Shown: positions 11,801 through 18,425, counted from the first letter of the stretch. The stretch is DNA of 61,350 bases from Oscillospiraceae bacterium (GCA_009782385.1 WRJE01000006.1:1-61350); one strand, 5' to 3'. Numbers and translations: made by a program. The notes: generated by a model from the sequence alone, not told the origin.

Positions 11801-13055
11801 CGTTCGTCCTGCCCAGCCACAATATACCGCTGTTCATTATGCTGTTGTAGTGACTGTTGGCAATCGTCAGCGACCTGACGGGCAAGCCGCCGTCCTTAGA
11901 CAACGCCGCGCGGAGATCCTGCGGATCGATATCTACCGCGTTCCAAGCGGTTGGCCAATAGCGGTTGTTGGGCTTTTCGTCCAATATATCGCCGTGTACA
12001 TAGTCGATTATCCATGTATACCGCTCATACCAGCCGCTTATATCTATCCCGTACTGCTCGACATACGGCCTGTTTACATAGTCGCGGTATATAACTTCTC
12101 TGTCCCTGTAGCTGAACGCCGCGTCAAAATCGGTTCTGCCGCCGATATAATCGTTGAAATTATTAGTATCAATCGGCGGTATAACACTGTCGGGTACTCT
12201 CTTGTTGTCCCTGCTGTTTATCACACTGAGCGAATACGGTATATTTGTGCGCCCGGATATTAGAATCTCGGCGTAGAGTACATTGCGCTTGCTCGTTGCG
12301 TTAGAGGTGTACAGAGGGTTGCTGTAACCGTCGTAGATATTGATTATGCCATCGAGGTCTATGTCGGGCAGTTCTCCGGTCGTCTCAACGCCGTAATAGC
12401 CCTGTCTGCGGTCTTTATGATGCCTGTAGCCGCCCGCGGTTTCTATCATCCCGCGTCCGCCGACAATATTGCTTATGTCGTCATTGCTGCCGGAGTATCT
12501 GAACTCTGCCTGTCCGGCTATATCTCCGTAAAAAACGGACATAACGACCCCGGTCTTAACATTGTACTCCATTAAGATAGGGTCGTTCAGTATGGACTTG
12601 TCAACTATAAAGGTGTTTAATATCTCATAGAACGCTATCTGCTCCGCGTCCGTTGAGTTTCGCGGGTCAAAGCCGCGCGGCTTGCTTACGTAATACACCG
12701 AATCTCTGTTTTCATAGTCGGCGGCAGGGAAATCAACACCCAACAAATCCGCGACATTCTTGCCGGGCTTTCCCCGGAACTCGCCCGTCACCGGGTCGTA
12801 ATATGTCTCTGTCAGCGTACTCTTCAAGGTGTTTTCAAGGCTGCTCTTCGACAGCTCGCTCTGCGCCGCGAGATATATTGTGCGCGCAATGTTCATGCGG
12901 TTTGTCTGATTACCGCTCTCGATGAATCCAATCATCGCGGGAATCGATATCGCCGCAAGAATCGCGATTATCGTTACTACTACTATTACCTCTATCATCG
13001 TCACGCCGGCACGGAACTTTTTCCCGCGTGACAGGCCGTTCATCTTCGTTCTCAT
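2880..13055 (-). CDS. Giant surface protein: prepilin-like N-terminus, GLUG repeats, DUF11-like and FIVAR-like regions
   Basis: The gene encodes 3391 residues. A start 14 codons further upstream is possible, but GGGAGG sits 9 bases before the ATG at 13055. The N-terminus is a class III (type IV pilin) signal: basic residues, then G followed by VTMIE with Glu at +5, then a hydrophobic helix. Three blocks of GLUG-type repeats (GGIAGxNxGxI pattern) fall near residues 450-885, 1185-1785 and 3000-3185. A DUF11-like adhesin domain lies near 2420-2520 and a helical FIVAR-like region near 3220-3375. The C-terminus is a short hydrophobic stretch followed by RRKKFKFTKK; no LPxTG motif is visible. An adhesin or stalk role at the cell surface is likely, but the ligand is unknown. 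The combination of a pilin-type leader with such length is unusual. Confidence 0.88.
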   Translation of the reverse strand: MRTKMNGLSRGKKFRAGVTMIEVIVVVTIIAILAAISIPAMIGFIESGNQTNRMNIARTIYLAAQSELSKSSLENTLKSTLTETYYDPVTGEFRGKPGKNVADLLGVDFPAADYENRDSVYYVSKPRGFDPRNSTDAEQIAFYEILNTFIVDKSILNDPILMEYNVKTGVVMSVFYGDIAGQAEFRYSGSNDDISNIVGGRGMIETAGGYRHHKDRRQGYYGVETTGELPDIDLDGIINIYDGYSNPLYTSNATSKRNVLYAEILISGRTNIPYSLSVINSRDNKRVPDSVIPPIDTNNFNDYIGGRTDFDAAFSYRDREVIYRDYVNRPYVEQYGIDISGWYERYTWIIDYVHGDILDEKPNNRYWPTAWNAVDIDPQDLRAALSKDGGLPVRSLTIANSHYNSIMNSGILWLGRTNEVTSARHLNNVRYRPGENFRQTADIDMQLYYNEITNFDPIENFSGNYYAGGKAGDNSYRINDLRINDARVPQYRVGLFGNVLRGGNIRELSLYRPQITAVGGNVSALAGETTDADIRSIWIYDAVIEATGNGIIGAAAGEMTGGSARDILVRGANVSAAALGNVSAVIGRAENTEIYNITADTEYTSLGLIINAPVAETVGAAIGDMLGGTARNIKVHNAEVNADGGGAISAGIGKSEGGGIEDVSIYYPVITANGGGNVGAAVGFMDNSAALKILTENALVNVSGIGNISAGIGLMTGGTASDVTAFQGIVEAKNAANSNVGGLAGRLNGGTIELSKSWSNIEVTGGGANAGGLVGEITTGGILSESFNAGFYNAHESTNSAGGFGWITTNSGNVGGLAGTNSGTISNSFNNARVVVSDVSLTPENEGLLSYDPLSGAGSVTAGGIVGVNSGTLSGTYATNHVGTYESSYGGIAGSGAYDGTNFFIANGCDGDGSVSKEVLRDNPLGGVFAKGSRADNYDATEGLNTYEDYPYPVLVSNPFDNFIGWEDIKEMNIRLILNSIELLYYELYDDNSVGYWGDEEYDEEGDPVGPFNTLRNDKTVINDGYVLDFIIDDELTEGYIDLVIGASSGRLTIRDMDTAAPSSTWSNTMGGIENSIQSLVKYTYDPGDGTEVQTRIAVFFKNDFLEPLASGDLFIEFKVEAEDMADDYAKFFNPLFPKQIVDDIPNPLPDSYQIRSPRHFKNISNALDLDYNQALTLDFTDYSLTATFTGGTDVSGTATPLNRVESGSGGIVTGTFTGNYNGYEHNIQGVTKADKGLFENNGGTIESLVLANSTIINGNGIAGTNGGTIQNSAVTNVKISGGNDIGGIAGVNNGKIEKCEVTDTEINGTDDIGGIAGRNNSEITGCEVTDVTLSGSNRIGLAAGTNSGTISDVIVRDSEVTGDIIGGIVGLNGSGGEITLCDIDNITLTGGNNVGGVAGNNAGEISEITITAVSPTGVDNIGTVAGINSGRIETVTIDAINVTGTGSNIGGFVGENTGEITIDGMTFTAPTVTGKDNVGGFVGKNAESGVINAEGVSVTNAEVKGTNNIGGFVGEDKGEINIDDMVFTSPSVTGVDNVGGFAGAANDISGLTITGATVTGTGENAGGIAGKANKIEDSKVEDSTIDGKDNVGGIAGSVKDSIEDCQVTDDTTVKGGKNVGGIAGSVEDDGSIDNCQVAKSTVTGTGENTGGIAGLNNGEITNSMAGDPADINLKVDVKGTTNVGGIAGENKGTVGTSAVLYSTVNGTGNSTGGIAGLNSGTVEDVFFLSVADITAIPISADGGGIVGENSGTVTRSFYLAPAPGPGGEIVTDGVTAMELYPIVRSGSFTNVKDNYYLSGSSYSLNEGTTWTEKRYNSGTYDDGTQDRIMFPPSEQGKGTSTKFLYLEWLATAYGANELMNDGLWHQPGGRDPYPYPALKGSSSSDSKDWWTVPVRWPEVGSPIRPDQLDRDDWEKTFLTSERADAPNFVNGDFTDDLIIPPVPAPTHVTIPPGYTLPTNPSATQGGVDNILIPPYQHMSTQWFSIDMSAISGWYTRPVDPALFNPDTNGYYMPEHRPGPNQNGTGDFRAPYSYSNPSSVPRWRIIELQEPNTSNAFMRTNYLGQNRARNAVNATTNVRNSPFRYAELNAESPGTLYQVLPSTPGAQFYYSFYHATNGFNPSAGTETTVGMPDWMIAAQRPPDGGGDRLHFYLSRVDENEPTYVDSVNILENEAYAIERDSRMVMIRPCESPRSQPTHNGTTANVGNLNNTANMGNTAGLILNPIAWNTVRYGASTQGYPTGNTSGGPYDLSYHRGRSYVQPLGHTVTQNIPTGTVYLYDVWVGATTTTATNGGTRTGYGITFWSTANLTNTATGSNTNIPLGGMTQAQYESGTWTWLADARNNVIGYWGIEYGWKHFYGEYTVPAGQTQTEFAFQSRSGPTRVNVGNYLDGVSFKSGAFLSINKYIRDGAENIKFVKPGDELTVELHVQSWGEIAADGIVIIDQITPFSEYIEYVNGSATVSLGSIQSAGYNNGEVTITLNPSTRLTMGQSLIVTFKIKVLEELSSNSDISTLLYYFRNQAVVTYLQDKSDFKLDAYNFEVYRRRNGSAEDVQIFIDPIKLNKTITTGDGTLIDGPFDVSLTVSNNLEGEALRKSIDTTGLIDIMLPPGFQLASGGITRTINKGLPGESTQTLNPGTDYTQTTTSGGNRITIRNVGLGEKSGTHIYSIDYDYRIEYVGNGYGVSFTHYAADYRYLYTKLNDDGSVDEALDVMLSFPQAVVGISVKTQDDEFEVSGGTSVLNITRNSNFALRYADDNYDVTPVVRLYDSGGTLVTAQIDGDYFIDNDDYTAILRRATNRIEFTPKPGASGEFEFYYRITLTATKAGAEIESFELSSDTKKITVTVHASDTLVYYEEYADGYGLYAGTVSLPSALSGLDDAKAILGSGYGVLNTTTGGEDLGNGFYLHIKYEQDTTTAASNLNLVTVNDDEGSPIGQYHPNFAKAVYTKDTTSPLTPTPSTPETFSIRTPVQMMNISKLQGVGGSGTEDITFNQERDLDFDGITLTNSIVTGTFEGTFDGGGFEISNVTISAAGVDDIGLFSVNDGEIKNIELRPIVDILGRDRVGTIVGYNNNGTIDSCNVIGNPGGTGIDITGVGVSTGGIAGSNSGTISNCNIQDTSSTIKGATNVGGIAGSNSGSIENCGILNVKIEGNDYVGGIAGLNGGTIDNCAISNASIIGDNYVEKITTNEGSGGFDNCIEIGVVDVVYNSHSAPSPEPIDYEELYDILEYVRDELDENDYTTDSWANLMDAVDTANGVISDSYAGIADQDDINYAVTVVQDAIGNLVLDTGGGAVVVCPDCLEEPCVCVVLDYSGLEAAIAEAEALYPDLAAVAHASLTSLQDAVEDARDSIYSTQGDIDAAKDALDAVRLAIIAGLPVFLVRRKKFKFTKK

Positions 13056-13166
13056 ATATCTTATCCTCCCTCTGCTTAGAAAGGCATACACTTCCATCCA
13101 TATTATATATGAATTGCGCCAAATTTACAATAGCAGAAAGTGGATAATTAAGAACTATATGTGATT

Positions 13167-13254
13167 AACACAAATCGTGCGAGAATTGTTGCAGGAAGTG
13201 GCGCGATTTAGCAGTGAGACAAGCAAAAAGCCAAGTCCGCAAACACAAATCGTG
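13167..13254. repeat. Pair of 13-bp direct repeats upstream of the Phd/PIN genes
   Basis: AACACAAATCGTG occurs identically at 13167-13179 and 13242-13254 (75 bases apart). This lies in the 307-base gap between the divergent surface-protein and toxin-antitoxin genes. The gap otherwise holds the promoter at 13301-13329. A regulator-binding role is possible but unproven. Confidence 0.6.
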
Positions 13255-13300
13255 TCGCGGGTTGCACACAGAGCCTTGTAAATTTATCGCACCTTTTTTG

Positions 13301-13329
13301 TTGCTATTTTAGCCCCGATGAGGTATAAT
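13301..13329 (+). promoter_or_regulatory. Promoter of the Phd/PIN toxin-antitoxin operon
   Basis: TTGCTA (13301-13306) and TATAAT (13324-13329) are 17 bases apart. GGGAGG and the GTG start follow. Confidence 0.65.
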
Positions 13330-13362
13330 AATATTAGGCAAAATAATGGGAGGTAATAGTCC

Positions 13363-13581
13363 GTGGTTATAACAGCTACCGAATTGAAAGCAAATGTGGG
13401 CAGATACTTAAATCGCGCGGCTGCCGAGAATATTCATGTCACGAGAAACGGGAAAATAATCGCCACTATATCCAGTCCTGCGCGTGATAAACAATCCATC
13501 CTTGACGGCTTGGCAGGAATTGCCGCCGCTAATCCGCTTACGCTTGAACAGGCGAGAGAGGAGCGGCTGGCTAGACAATGA
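13363..13581 (+). CDS. Phd/YefM-family antitoxin
   Basis: This 72-residue protein begins with the Phd/YefM signature (VITATELKANVGRYLNRAA, then the strand HVTRNGKIIATI). Such proteins bind DNA as dimers through the N-terminal fold and neutralise the toxin with the C-terminal tail. The start is GTG, 9 bases after GGGAGG. The stop overlaps the next start as ATGA, so translation is coupled to the PIN-domain toxin. Autoregulation at the upstream promoter is expected from the family. Confidence 0.85.
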   Translation: MVITATELKANVGRYLNRAAAENIHVTRNGKIIATISSPARDKQSILDGLAGIAAANPLTLEQAREERLARQ

Positions 13582-13997
13582 AAGTGATAATTGACTCGAA
13601 CATCATCATTGATGTTTTGGAAAAGCGAGAACCGCATTTCCAAAAGTCCTACGAAGTAGTCCAATTATCTATGAGCAAACATATTGAAGGATATGTCTGT
13701 GCGGGTTGTATGACTGATATTCACTACATTATTCGCAAGAATGTGGCAAGTGACAGCATAGCGAAAGACGCGATGATTCACTTGGAGGAACTGGTCGGTG
13801 TCTGCGATACACTTGCAAGTGATATTACCGCTTCCCATGTCTTGGATATGAACGACTATGAGGATGCTGTGCTTGCCGCCACAGCAAAACGTGAAAAAGC
13901 TGATTACATCGTGACACGCAATAAGCGTGATTTTGTCAATTCGCCCGTTCCGGCTGTCGCGCCGGAAGAACTGTTAGCGTTATGCGGCAAACAATAA
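13578..13997 (+). CDS. PIN-domain ribonuclease toxin (VapC-like)
   Basis: A 139-residue PIN domain. Acidic residues at the expected places are visible: IIDSNIIIDVLEKRE at the N-terminus, NDYEDAVLAATA in the middle, and the RNKRDF motif near residue 115. Family members are Mg-dependent endoribonucleases that cleave tRNA or other RNA. It overlaps its antitoxin gene by 4 bases. Pairing of a Phd-type antitoxin with a PIN toxin is common. The target RNA cannot be predicted. Confidence 0.85.
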   Translation: MKVIIDSNIIIDVLEKREPHFQKSYEVVQLSMSKHIEGYVCAGCMTDIHYIIRKNVASDSIAKDAMIHLEELVGVCDTLASDITASHVLDMNDYEDAVLAATAKREKADYIVTRNKRDFVNSPVPAVAPEELLALCGKQ

Positions 13998-14027
13998 CCA
14001 CTTCAATACCAACGCCCGCCCCAATCG

Positions 14028-14047
14028 ACCCTATCAAATGATAGGGT
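14028..14047. promoter_or_regulatory. Perfect palindrome overlapping the his-operon promoter
   Basis: Nine-base arms ACCCTATCA and TGATAGGGT are separated by AA. The right arm touches the -35 hexamer of the his promoter, as an operator would. It could equally be the terminator hairpin of the preceding toxin gene, although no T-run follows directly. A second copy of the core (CCTATCA-AG-TGATAGG) lies in hisC. Confidence 0.5.
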
Positions 14048-14076
14048 TGACATTTTTACCCTGTTTGCGTTAAAAT
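14047..14076 (+). promoter_or_regulatory. Promoter of the histidine operon
   Basis: TTGACA (14047-14052) and TAAAAT (14071-14076) with an 18-base spacer. The start of hisZG is 106 bases downstream, and a palindromic element lies in the leader. Confidence 0.65.
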
Positions 14077-14089
14077 ATAAACATCTACC

Positions 14090-14135
14090 GTAGGGGCGGT
14101 CGTTCGTCCGCCCGTCTGCCCATTCGTCCGCCCGC
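14090..14135 (+). repeat. GTAGGG palindromic element plus a tandem half copy in the his leader
   Basis: A full 25-bp copy (14090-14114, stem GGGCGG/CCGCCC type) is followed by a partial copy ending near 14135. In the transcript it would form a hairpin between promoter and start codon. Confidence 0.75.
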
Positions 14136-14181
14136 GTTATACCAACAAATCGCGCAAAAACAACAAATAAAGGATTTTACA

Positions 14182-15714
14182 ATGAACAATATCGATTTTC
14201 TGTCCCGCGAAGAAATAACTGCCTTAAAGCTAAGGCAGCTCTTTCATGAACGCGGTTACACGCGGGTCACGCCCGGGCGTTTTCAGGAATATGACCTGTT
14301 TGCCGAAAACCGCAGCTTTCATAATATCAGCAGTCTGATTACCTTTATGGACGCGGACGGCCGCCTTATGGCGTTAAAACCCGATGTCACGCTGTCCATC
14401 ATCCGCAACACTCCGGATACGCCTGACGCGCAAAGGCTCTGCTATGCCGATGAGGTTTACAGGCTGTCGAGCGAACAGCGCGAGTATAAAGCACTCAGTC
14501 AGGTCGGCGTTGAACTGATTGGCGGCGACAGTGCCGCCGCGAACACTGAAATCGTTGCGTTGGCTGTCGAAAGTCTCAAACTGATTGGTAATAATACCGC
14601 GCTCGATGTCTCGCATATGGGTTTTGTGTCCGGTCTGTTTGACGCTATGGAACTTACGGAGAACGCGAGGAAAAGCCTTCTTGAATATATCCACGCCAAG
14701 GATATCCGGGGCGTGTCTGAAACGCTGAAAACCCTTGAAATCGGCGAAGAATCGGCGCGGTATATAACACGGCTTGCCGAATTGCGCGGCAGTGCGCGGG
14801 AATGCCTTGATAACGCGCGGGAGCTTATACTAAACGCCGAAACGGAAACGGCTTTTAACGAGCTGTCGGGCATTATAAAGGCTAACAATACGGTAAATAT
14901 TGATTTTTCAATGGTCAGCGACCTTGACTACTATAACGGTCCGGTGTTCAGAGGTTATGTCGAGGGCGTGCCGGCGGCCGTGCTGTCCGGCGGGCGTTAT
15001 GATGGACTGATGCGCCGCATGGGCAAAATGAACGGCGCAATCGGCTTTGCCGTGACGCTTAACAATCTCGGCAGGGTCGGGGTTCAATCCCCGACCACAA
15101 AGAGTAACTCCAACGATTGGCTTAATGTCGCACTGCCCAAGGGGCGGCTCGGCGACAGCGCGCGCGCCCTGCTGACGGGGAAATCCGGCGAGGAGAAATC
15201 AAGCAGGAAGCTGATTATCGAAGACGCGGAGCATAAGTTCAGGTATTTTCTGGTAAAGCCGTCCGATGTCGCGATATACGTTGAACACGGCGCGGCGGAT
15301 ATAGGCGTTGTCGGCAAAGACACGCTTTTGGAGACACGCCCCGATGTGTACGAGCTTGCCGCTCTGGATATCGGAAAGTGCATTGTTGCCGTTGCCGCGC
15401 CCGCCGGATTCACGGAAAACACCGACACACCCTTGCGCGTTGCGACAAAATATGTTAATATAGCGAAAGATTATTATGCGTCTATTAACCGTAATATAGA
15501 GATAATCGAACTCAGCGGCTCTATCGAGCTTGCGCCGCTGCTCGGTCTGTCCGATGTTATAGTTGATATTGTCGAAACGGGCGGCACACTGAAAGCGAAT
15601 AAACTGAACGTTACGTCCCATGTGGCGGACATCAGCGCAAGACTTATCGCCAACAAAGCATCGTATAAATTCAAATCAAAAAGAATAGACGAAATTGTCG
15701 GGACGATTGTGTAG
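14182..15714 (+). CDS. hisZG: HisZ-HisG fusion: ATP phosphoribosyltransferase, regulatory and catalytic subunits in one chain
   Basis: This 510-residue protein would catalyse the first step of histidine synthesis (ATP + PRPP to phosphoribosyl-ATP). Residues 1 to about 297 are HisZ, a histidyl-tRNA-synthetase-like regulatory subunit (LMALKPDVTLSIIR, LSGGRYDGLMRRMGK). Residues from about 312 are short-form HisG (NVALPKGRLG, then AADIGVVGKDTLLE, then the PRPP loop VETGGTLKANKL). The subunits are normally separate genes. The linker between them is encoded by a palindromic element at 15071-15096. The TAG stop is part of another element (15711-15735). RBS AAAGGA is 7 bases before the ATG. Confidence 0.93.
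   Translation: MNNIDFLSREEITALKLRQLFHERGYTRVTPGRFQEYDLFAENRSFHNISSLITFMDADGRLMALKPDVTLSIIRNTPDTPDAQRLCYADEVYRLSSEQREYKALSQVGVELIGGDSAAANTEIVALAVESLKLIGNNTALDVSHMGFVSGLFDAMELTENARKSLLEYIHAKDIRGVSETLKTLEIGEESARYITRLAELRGSARECLDNARELILNAETETAFNELSGIIKANNTVNIDFSMVSDLDYYNGPVFRGYVEGVPAAVLSGGRYDGLMRRMGKMNGAIGFAVTLNNLGRVGVQSPTTKSNSNDWLNVALPKGRLGDSARALLTGKSGEEKSSRKLIIEDAEHKFRYFLVKPSDVAIYVEHGAADIGVVGKDTLLETRPDVYELAALDIGKCIVAVAAPAGFTENTDTPLRVATKYVNIAKDYYASINRNIEIIELSGSIELAPLLGLSDVIVDIVETGGTLKANKLNVTSHVADISARLIANKASYKFKSKRIDEIVGTIV
15071..15096 (+). repeat. Palindromic element forming the linker of the HisZ-HisG fusion
   Basis: GCAGGGTCGGGG, a short loop, then CCCCGACC. It closely matches the reverse complement of the element at 2811-2837, with GCAGGG instead of GTAGGG. 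It encodes the linker residues RVGVQSPT in frame. Confidence 0.7.
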
Positions 15715-15776
15715 GGGCGGCCGTTCGTCCGCCCGATTATCAACATGATTGTGTAGGGGCGGTCATTGGCCGCCCG
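15711..15776 (+). repeat. Tandem pair of GTAGGG elements between hisZG and hisD
   Basis: Copies at 15711-15735 and 15753-15776, each preceded by ATTGT. The first supplies the TAG stop of hisZG. The second ends 3 bases before the GGAGG of hisD. Their stems differ slightly (loop CGTTCG versus CATTGG). Confidence 0.85.
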
Positions 15777-15788
15777 TGGAGGAAACAA

Positions 15789-17063
15789 ATGCTGAAAAGA
15801 TTCATATATGAAAACAACACCGACATCGCGCCGCTGCTTGAGCGGCGGGGTGTGGATTTGTCCGCCGCCGAGGCGGCGGCCCGTGAAATTCTCGAAGCCG
15901 TGAAGAGCAGCGGCGACACGGCGGTAAGGGAATACACGAAGAAATTCGACAGAGCGGACATAGAAACCTTTGAAATTCCGCGCGATGAAATAGACGCGGC
16001 TGTTAAAGCTGTCGATTCAGACCTCCTCGCGTCATTGAATAGAGCCGCCAAAAATATCCGCGCGTTCCACGAAAATCAGAAGCAAACCGGGTTTATTTTT
16101 GAGCCGCGTAAAGGCGCGGTCATGGGACAGCGTGTAACGCCGCTTGAGCGCGTTGGCGTATACGTCCCGGGAGGTACGGCGTTTTATCCCTCAACCGTTC
16201 TCATGGACGTGATACCCGCGAAAATCGCGGGCGTTGACGAAATAATTATGACAACGCCGCCGTCATCCGATGGTAAAGTTCCGGCAGTAAGCCTTGCCGC
16301 AGCCGCGATTGCGGGCGTGGACAGAGTTTTCCGCATAGGCGGGGCGCAGGCGATTGGCGCGATGGCATACGGCACGAACTCCGTGCCGCGAGTTGATAAA
16401 ATAGTCGGTCCGGGCAACTCGTATGTAGCCGCCGCGAAGCGGCTTGTATACGGGCTTGTGGACATCGACATGATTGCCGGACCCAGTGATATACTGGTAA
16501 TCGCCGACGAAACCGCGCACCCTGAGTTTGTAGCCTCCGACCTTCTGGGTCAGGCGGAACACGGCGCGGATTCCCCGGCGATACTGGTGACCGTGTCGCC
16601 CGAGCTTGCAGATAAAGTTGACGAAGCACTTTCCCGCCGTATAAAAGAGCTGCCGCGCCGCGAAATGGCTGAGAGCGCGATAAAAGACTACGGGGCGGCT
16701 GTTATAGTGAAAGATTTGGAGAGCGCGGCGCGTGTTTCAAACCTGCTCGCGCCGGAGCATTTGGAACTGTGCGTAAACGACCCTTGGTCACTCATGCCTC
16801 TGATACGCAATGCCGGCTCGATTTTCCTCGGGCATTTCACGCCCGAAGCGTTGGGCGACTACATAGCCGGTCCTAACCATACGCTGCCGACATCCGGATC
16901 GGCGCGGTTTTCATCGCCGCTGTCGGTCAACGACTTTCAGAAAAAGTCGTCATACCTGCATTACGACCGCAACGCGCTCGCCGATGTCGCCTCCGACCTC
17001 ACTCGCATTGCGCATTCGGAGGGACTGGACGCTCACGCAAAATCCGTTGAGGTAAGACTATGA
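15789..17063 (+). CDS. hisD: Histidinol dehydrogenase
   Basis: The 424-residue HisD oxidises histidinol to histidine in two NAD-dependent, Zn-dependent steps. Visible family motifs include ERVGVYVPGG, the IAGPSDILVIAD segment, LGQAEHGADSPAILVT with the zinc-binding Gln/His, and APEHLEL near residue 320. Length is normal for the family. GGAGG is 6 bases upstream of the ATG. The stop overlaps the hisC start (ATGA), so the two are coupled. Confidence 0.96.
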   Translation: MLKRFIYENNTDIAPLLERRGVDLSAAEAAAREILEAVKSSGDTAVREYTKKFDRADIETFEIPRDEIDAAVKAVDSDLLASLNRAAKNIRAFHENQKQTGFIFEPRKGAVMGQRVTPLERVGVYVPGGTAFYPSTVLMDVIPAKIAGVDEIIMTTPPSSDGKVPAVSLAAAAIAGVDRVFRIGGAQAIGAMAYGTNSVPRVDKIVGPGNSYVAAAKRLVYGLVDIDMIAGPSDILVIADETAHPEFVASDLLGQAEHGADSPAILVTVSPELADKVDEALSRRIKELPRREMAESAIKDYGAAVIVKDLESAARVSNLLAPEHLELCVNDPWSLMPLIRNAGSIFLGHFTPEALGDYIAGPNHTLPTSGSARFSSPLSVNDFQKKSSYLHYDRNALADVASDLTRIAHSEGLDAHAKSVEVRL

Positions 17064-18115
17064 GATTTTTAAGCAAAACGGCGCAGTCGATTGAGCCGTA
17101 TGTGCCGGGCGAACAGCCCAAAGATAAGAGTTATATCAAGCTGAACACCAACGAATCGCCCTATCCGCCGTGTCCGCTTGCCGGAGAGGTCATCGAAACC
17201 TTTAACTACGAGGATTTGCGCCTCTATCCGGATTTTAAGGCGAGCGCGTTCCGCGCCGCCATAGCTAAAACCCTTGGTGTTAATGTCAATTCGGTCTTTG
17301 CCGGAGCGGGTTCAGACGCGGTTTTGGGCTATGCGTTTCAGGCGTTTTTCGACAGAGGTGACACAGTCGTTTACCCCGATATAACCTACGGTTTTTACAG
17401 TGTGTTGGCGAAGCTCTATGGATTGAATCCCGTGGAAATCCCGCTTGACGCGAACTTCCGCGTCAACACAGACGGCTTGATTAACGCCAAAGGTCATATC
17501 GTTATAGCAAACCCCAACGCGCCAACGGGTATAGCACTCACAACAGCTGAAATCGAGCATATCCTATCAAGTGATAGGGATAGATTGGTAATCATTGACG
17601 AGGCTTACACGGGTTTCTCTGACAAGGGGAACAGCGAGCCGCTTCTCAGCCGATACGATAACCTGCTGATTATCCGCACAATGTCTAAATCATACGCGGC
17701 GGCAGGTATGCGCCTTGCTTACGCGCTCGGTTCACCCGAGCTTATAGACGCTCTTGACCGCATTAAAGACTCGTTCGACCCGTACAACTTCGACCGCCTG
17801 TCCATAGATGTCGGTATCGCGGCAATTACCGACACAAAGTATCTGCGGAACACTATTGATAGAATCGTAAAAACGCGCGAGGAATTTCGTATATCACTTG
17901 ATAGGTTGGGTTTTGAAACTTTGCCCAGTGACGCGAATTTTCTTTTCACGCGGAAACAGGGCGTTGACGGGAAAGGTTTATATCTCGCGCTCAAAGACGC
18001 GGGTATTTTGGTGCGGTGGTTCAACAAACCGCGCATACGCGACTTTATCCGAATATCAATCGGCACATCACGCGATATGAAAAGGTTGGTAAAAACACTG
18101 GAAGAAATATTGTAA
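17060..18115 (+). CDS. hisC: Histidinol-phosphate aminotransferase
   Basis: A 351-residue PLP-dependent class I/II aminotransferase. The N-terminus carries IKLNTNESPYPP. NPNAPTG marks the substrate/PLP-binding Asn region, IIDEAYTGF holds the PLP Asp/Tyr, and TMSKSYAAAGMRLAYALG holds the Schiff-base Lys. It converts imidazole acetol phosphate to histidinol phosphate. It overlaps hisD by 4 bases. The next gene on this strand is not a his gene but a nucleotidyltransferase 13 bases downstream. Confidence 0.95.
   Translation: MRFLSKTAQSIEPYVPGEQPKDKSYIKLNTNESPYPPCPLAGEVIETFNYEDLRLYPDFKASAFRAAIAKTLGVNVNSVFAGAGSDAVLGYAFQAFFDRGDTVVYPDITYGFYSVLAKLYGLNPVEIPLDANFRVNTDGLINAKGHIVIANPNAPTGIALTTAEIEHILSSDRDRLVIIDEAYTGFSDKGNSEPLLSRYDNLLIIRTMSKSYAAAGMRLAYALGSPELIDALDRIKDSFDPYNFDRLSIDVGIAAITDTKYLRNTIDRIVKTREEFRISLDRLGFETLPSDANFLFTRKQGVDGKGLYLALKDAGILVRWFNKPRIRDFIRISIGTSRDMKRLVKTLEEIL
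17563..17578. repeat. CCTATCA-NN-TGATAGG palindrome inside hisC
   Basis: The same core as the palindrome at the his promoter (14028-14047), here within coding sequence with centre AG. It may be a second binding site or a coincidence. Confidence 0.4.
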
Positions 18116-18128
18116 GGGGGCGAATAAG

Positions 18129-18425
18129 TTGCTGACAGTAGATGAAATTAAGTCAATAGTAACTCCTTTGGTGGAAATTTATCCGATTCGCCGCGTAACA
18201 CTTTTCGGCTCGTATGCGAGAGGAAGCGCGACAGAGAGCAGCGATGTGGACTTGCTGATAGACAGCGAAGGTCGTCTAAACGGGTTTGATTTTTTCGGGA
18301 TTGCCGGAAGAATAATAAAAAAAATGCCTGTAAAAACAGATGTTTTTGAAATCAGCGAAATCGAAGCCCAATCAATGTTTCTTGACAATATAATCCGGGA
18401 TGGTGTAACTATATATGAAAATTGA
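18129..18425 (+). CDS. Minimal nucleotidyltransferase (MNT) antitoxin of a HEPN/MNT module
   Basis: A 98-residue DNA-polymerase-beta-like nucleotidyltransferase. The signature GSYARGSATESSDVDLLID (residues about 27-45) contains the GSxARG loop and the two Asp of the active site. In characterised HEPN/MNT pairs the MNT protein adds AMP to the HEPN toxin and silences it. The start is TTG, 8 bases after GGGGG. It overlaps the HEPN gene by 11 bases and lies 13 bases after hisC, so it is probably co-transcribed with the his genes. Confidence 0.85.
   Translation: MLTVDEIKSIVTPLVEIYPIRRVTLFGSYARGSATESSDVDLLIDSEGRLNGFDFFGIAGRIIKKMPVKTDVFEISEIEAQSMFLDNIIRDGVTIYEN

Noticed and set aside
15071-15096. 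GGTTCAATCC resembling a tRNA T-loop
   Set aside because: It is the centre of a palindromic element inside hisZG; no acceptor, D or anticodon stems are present.
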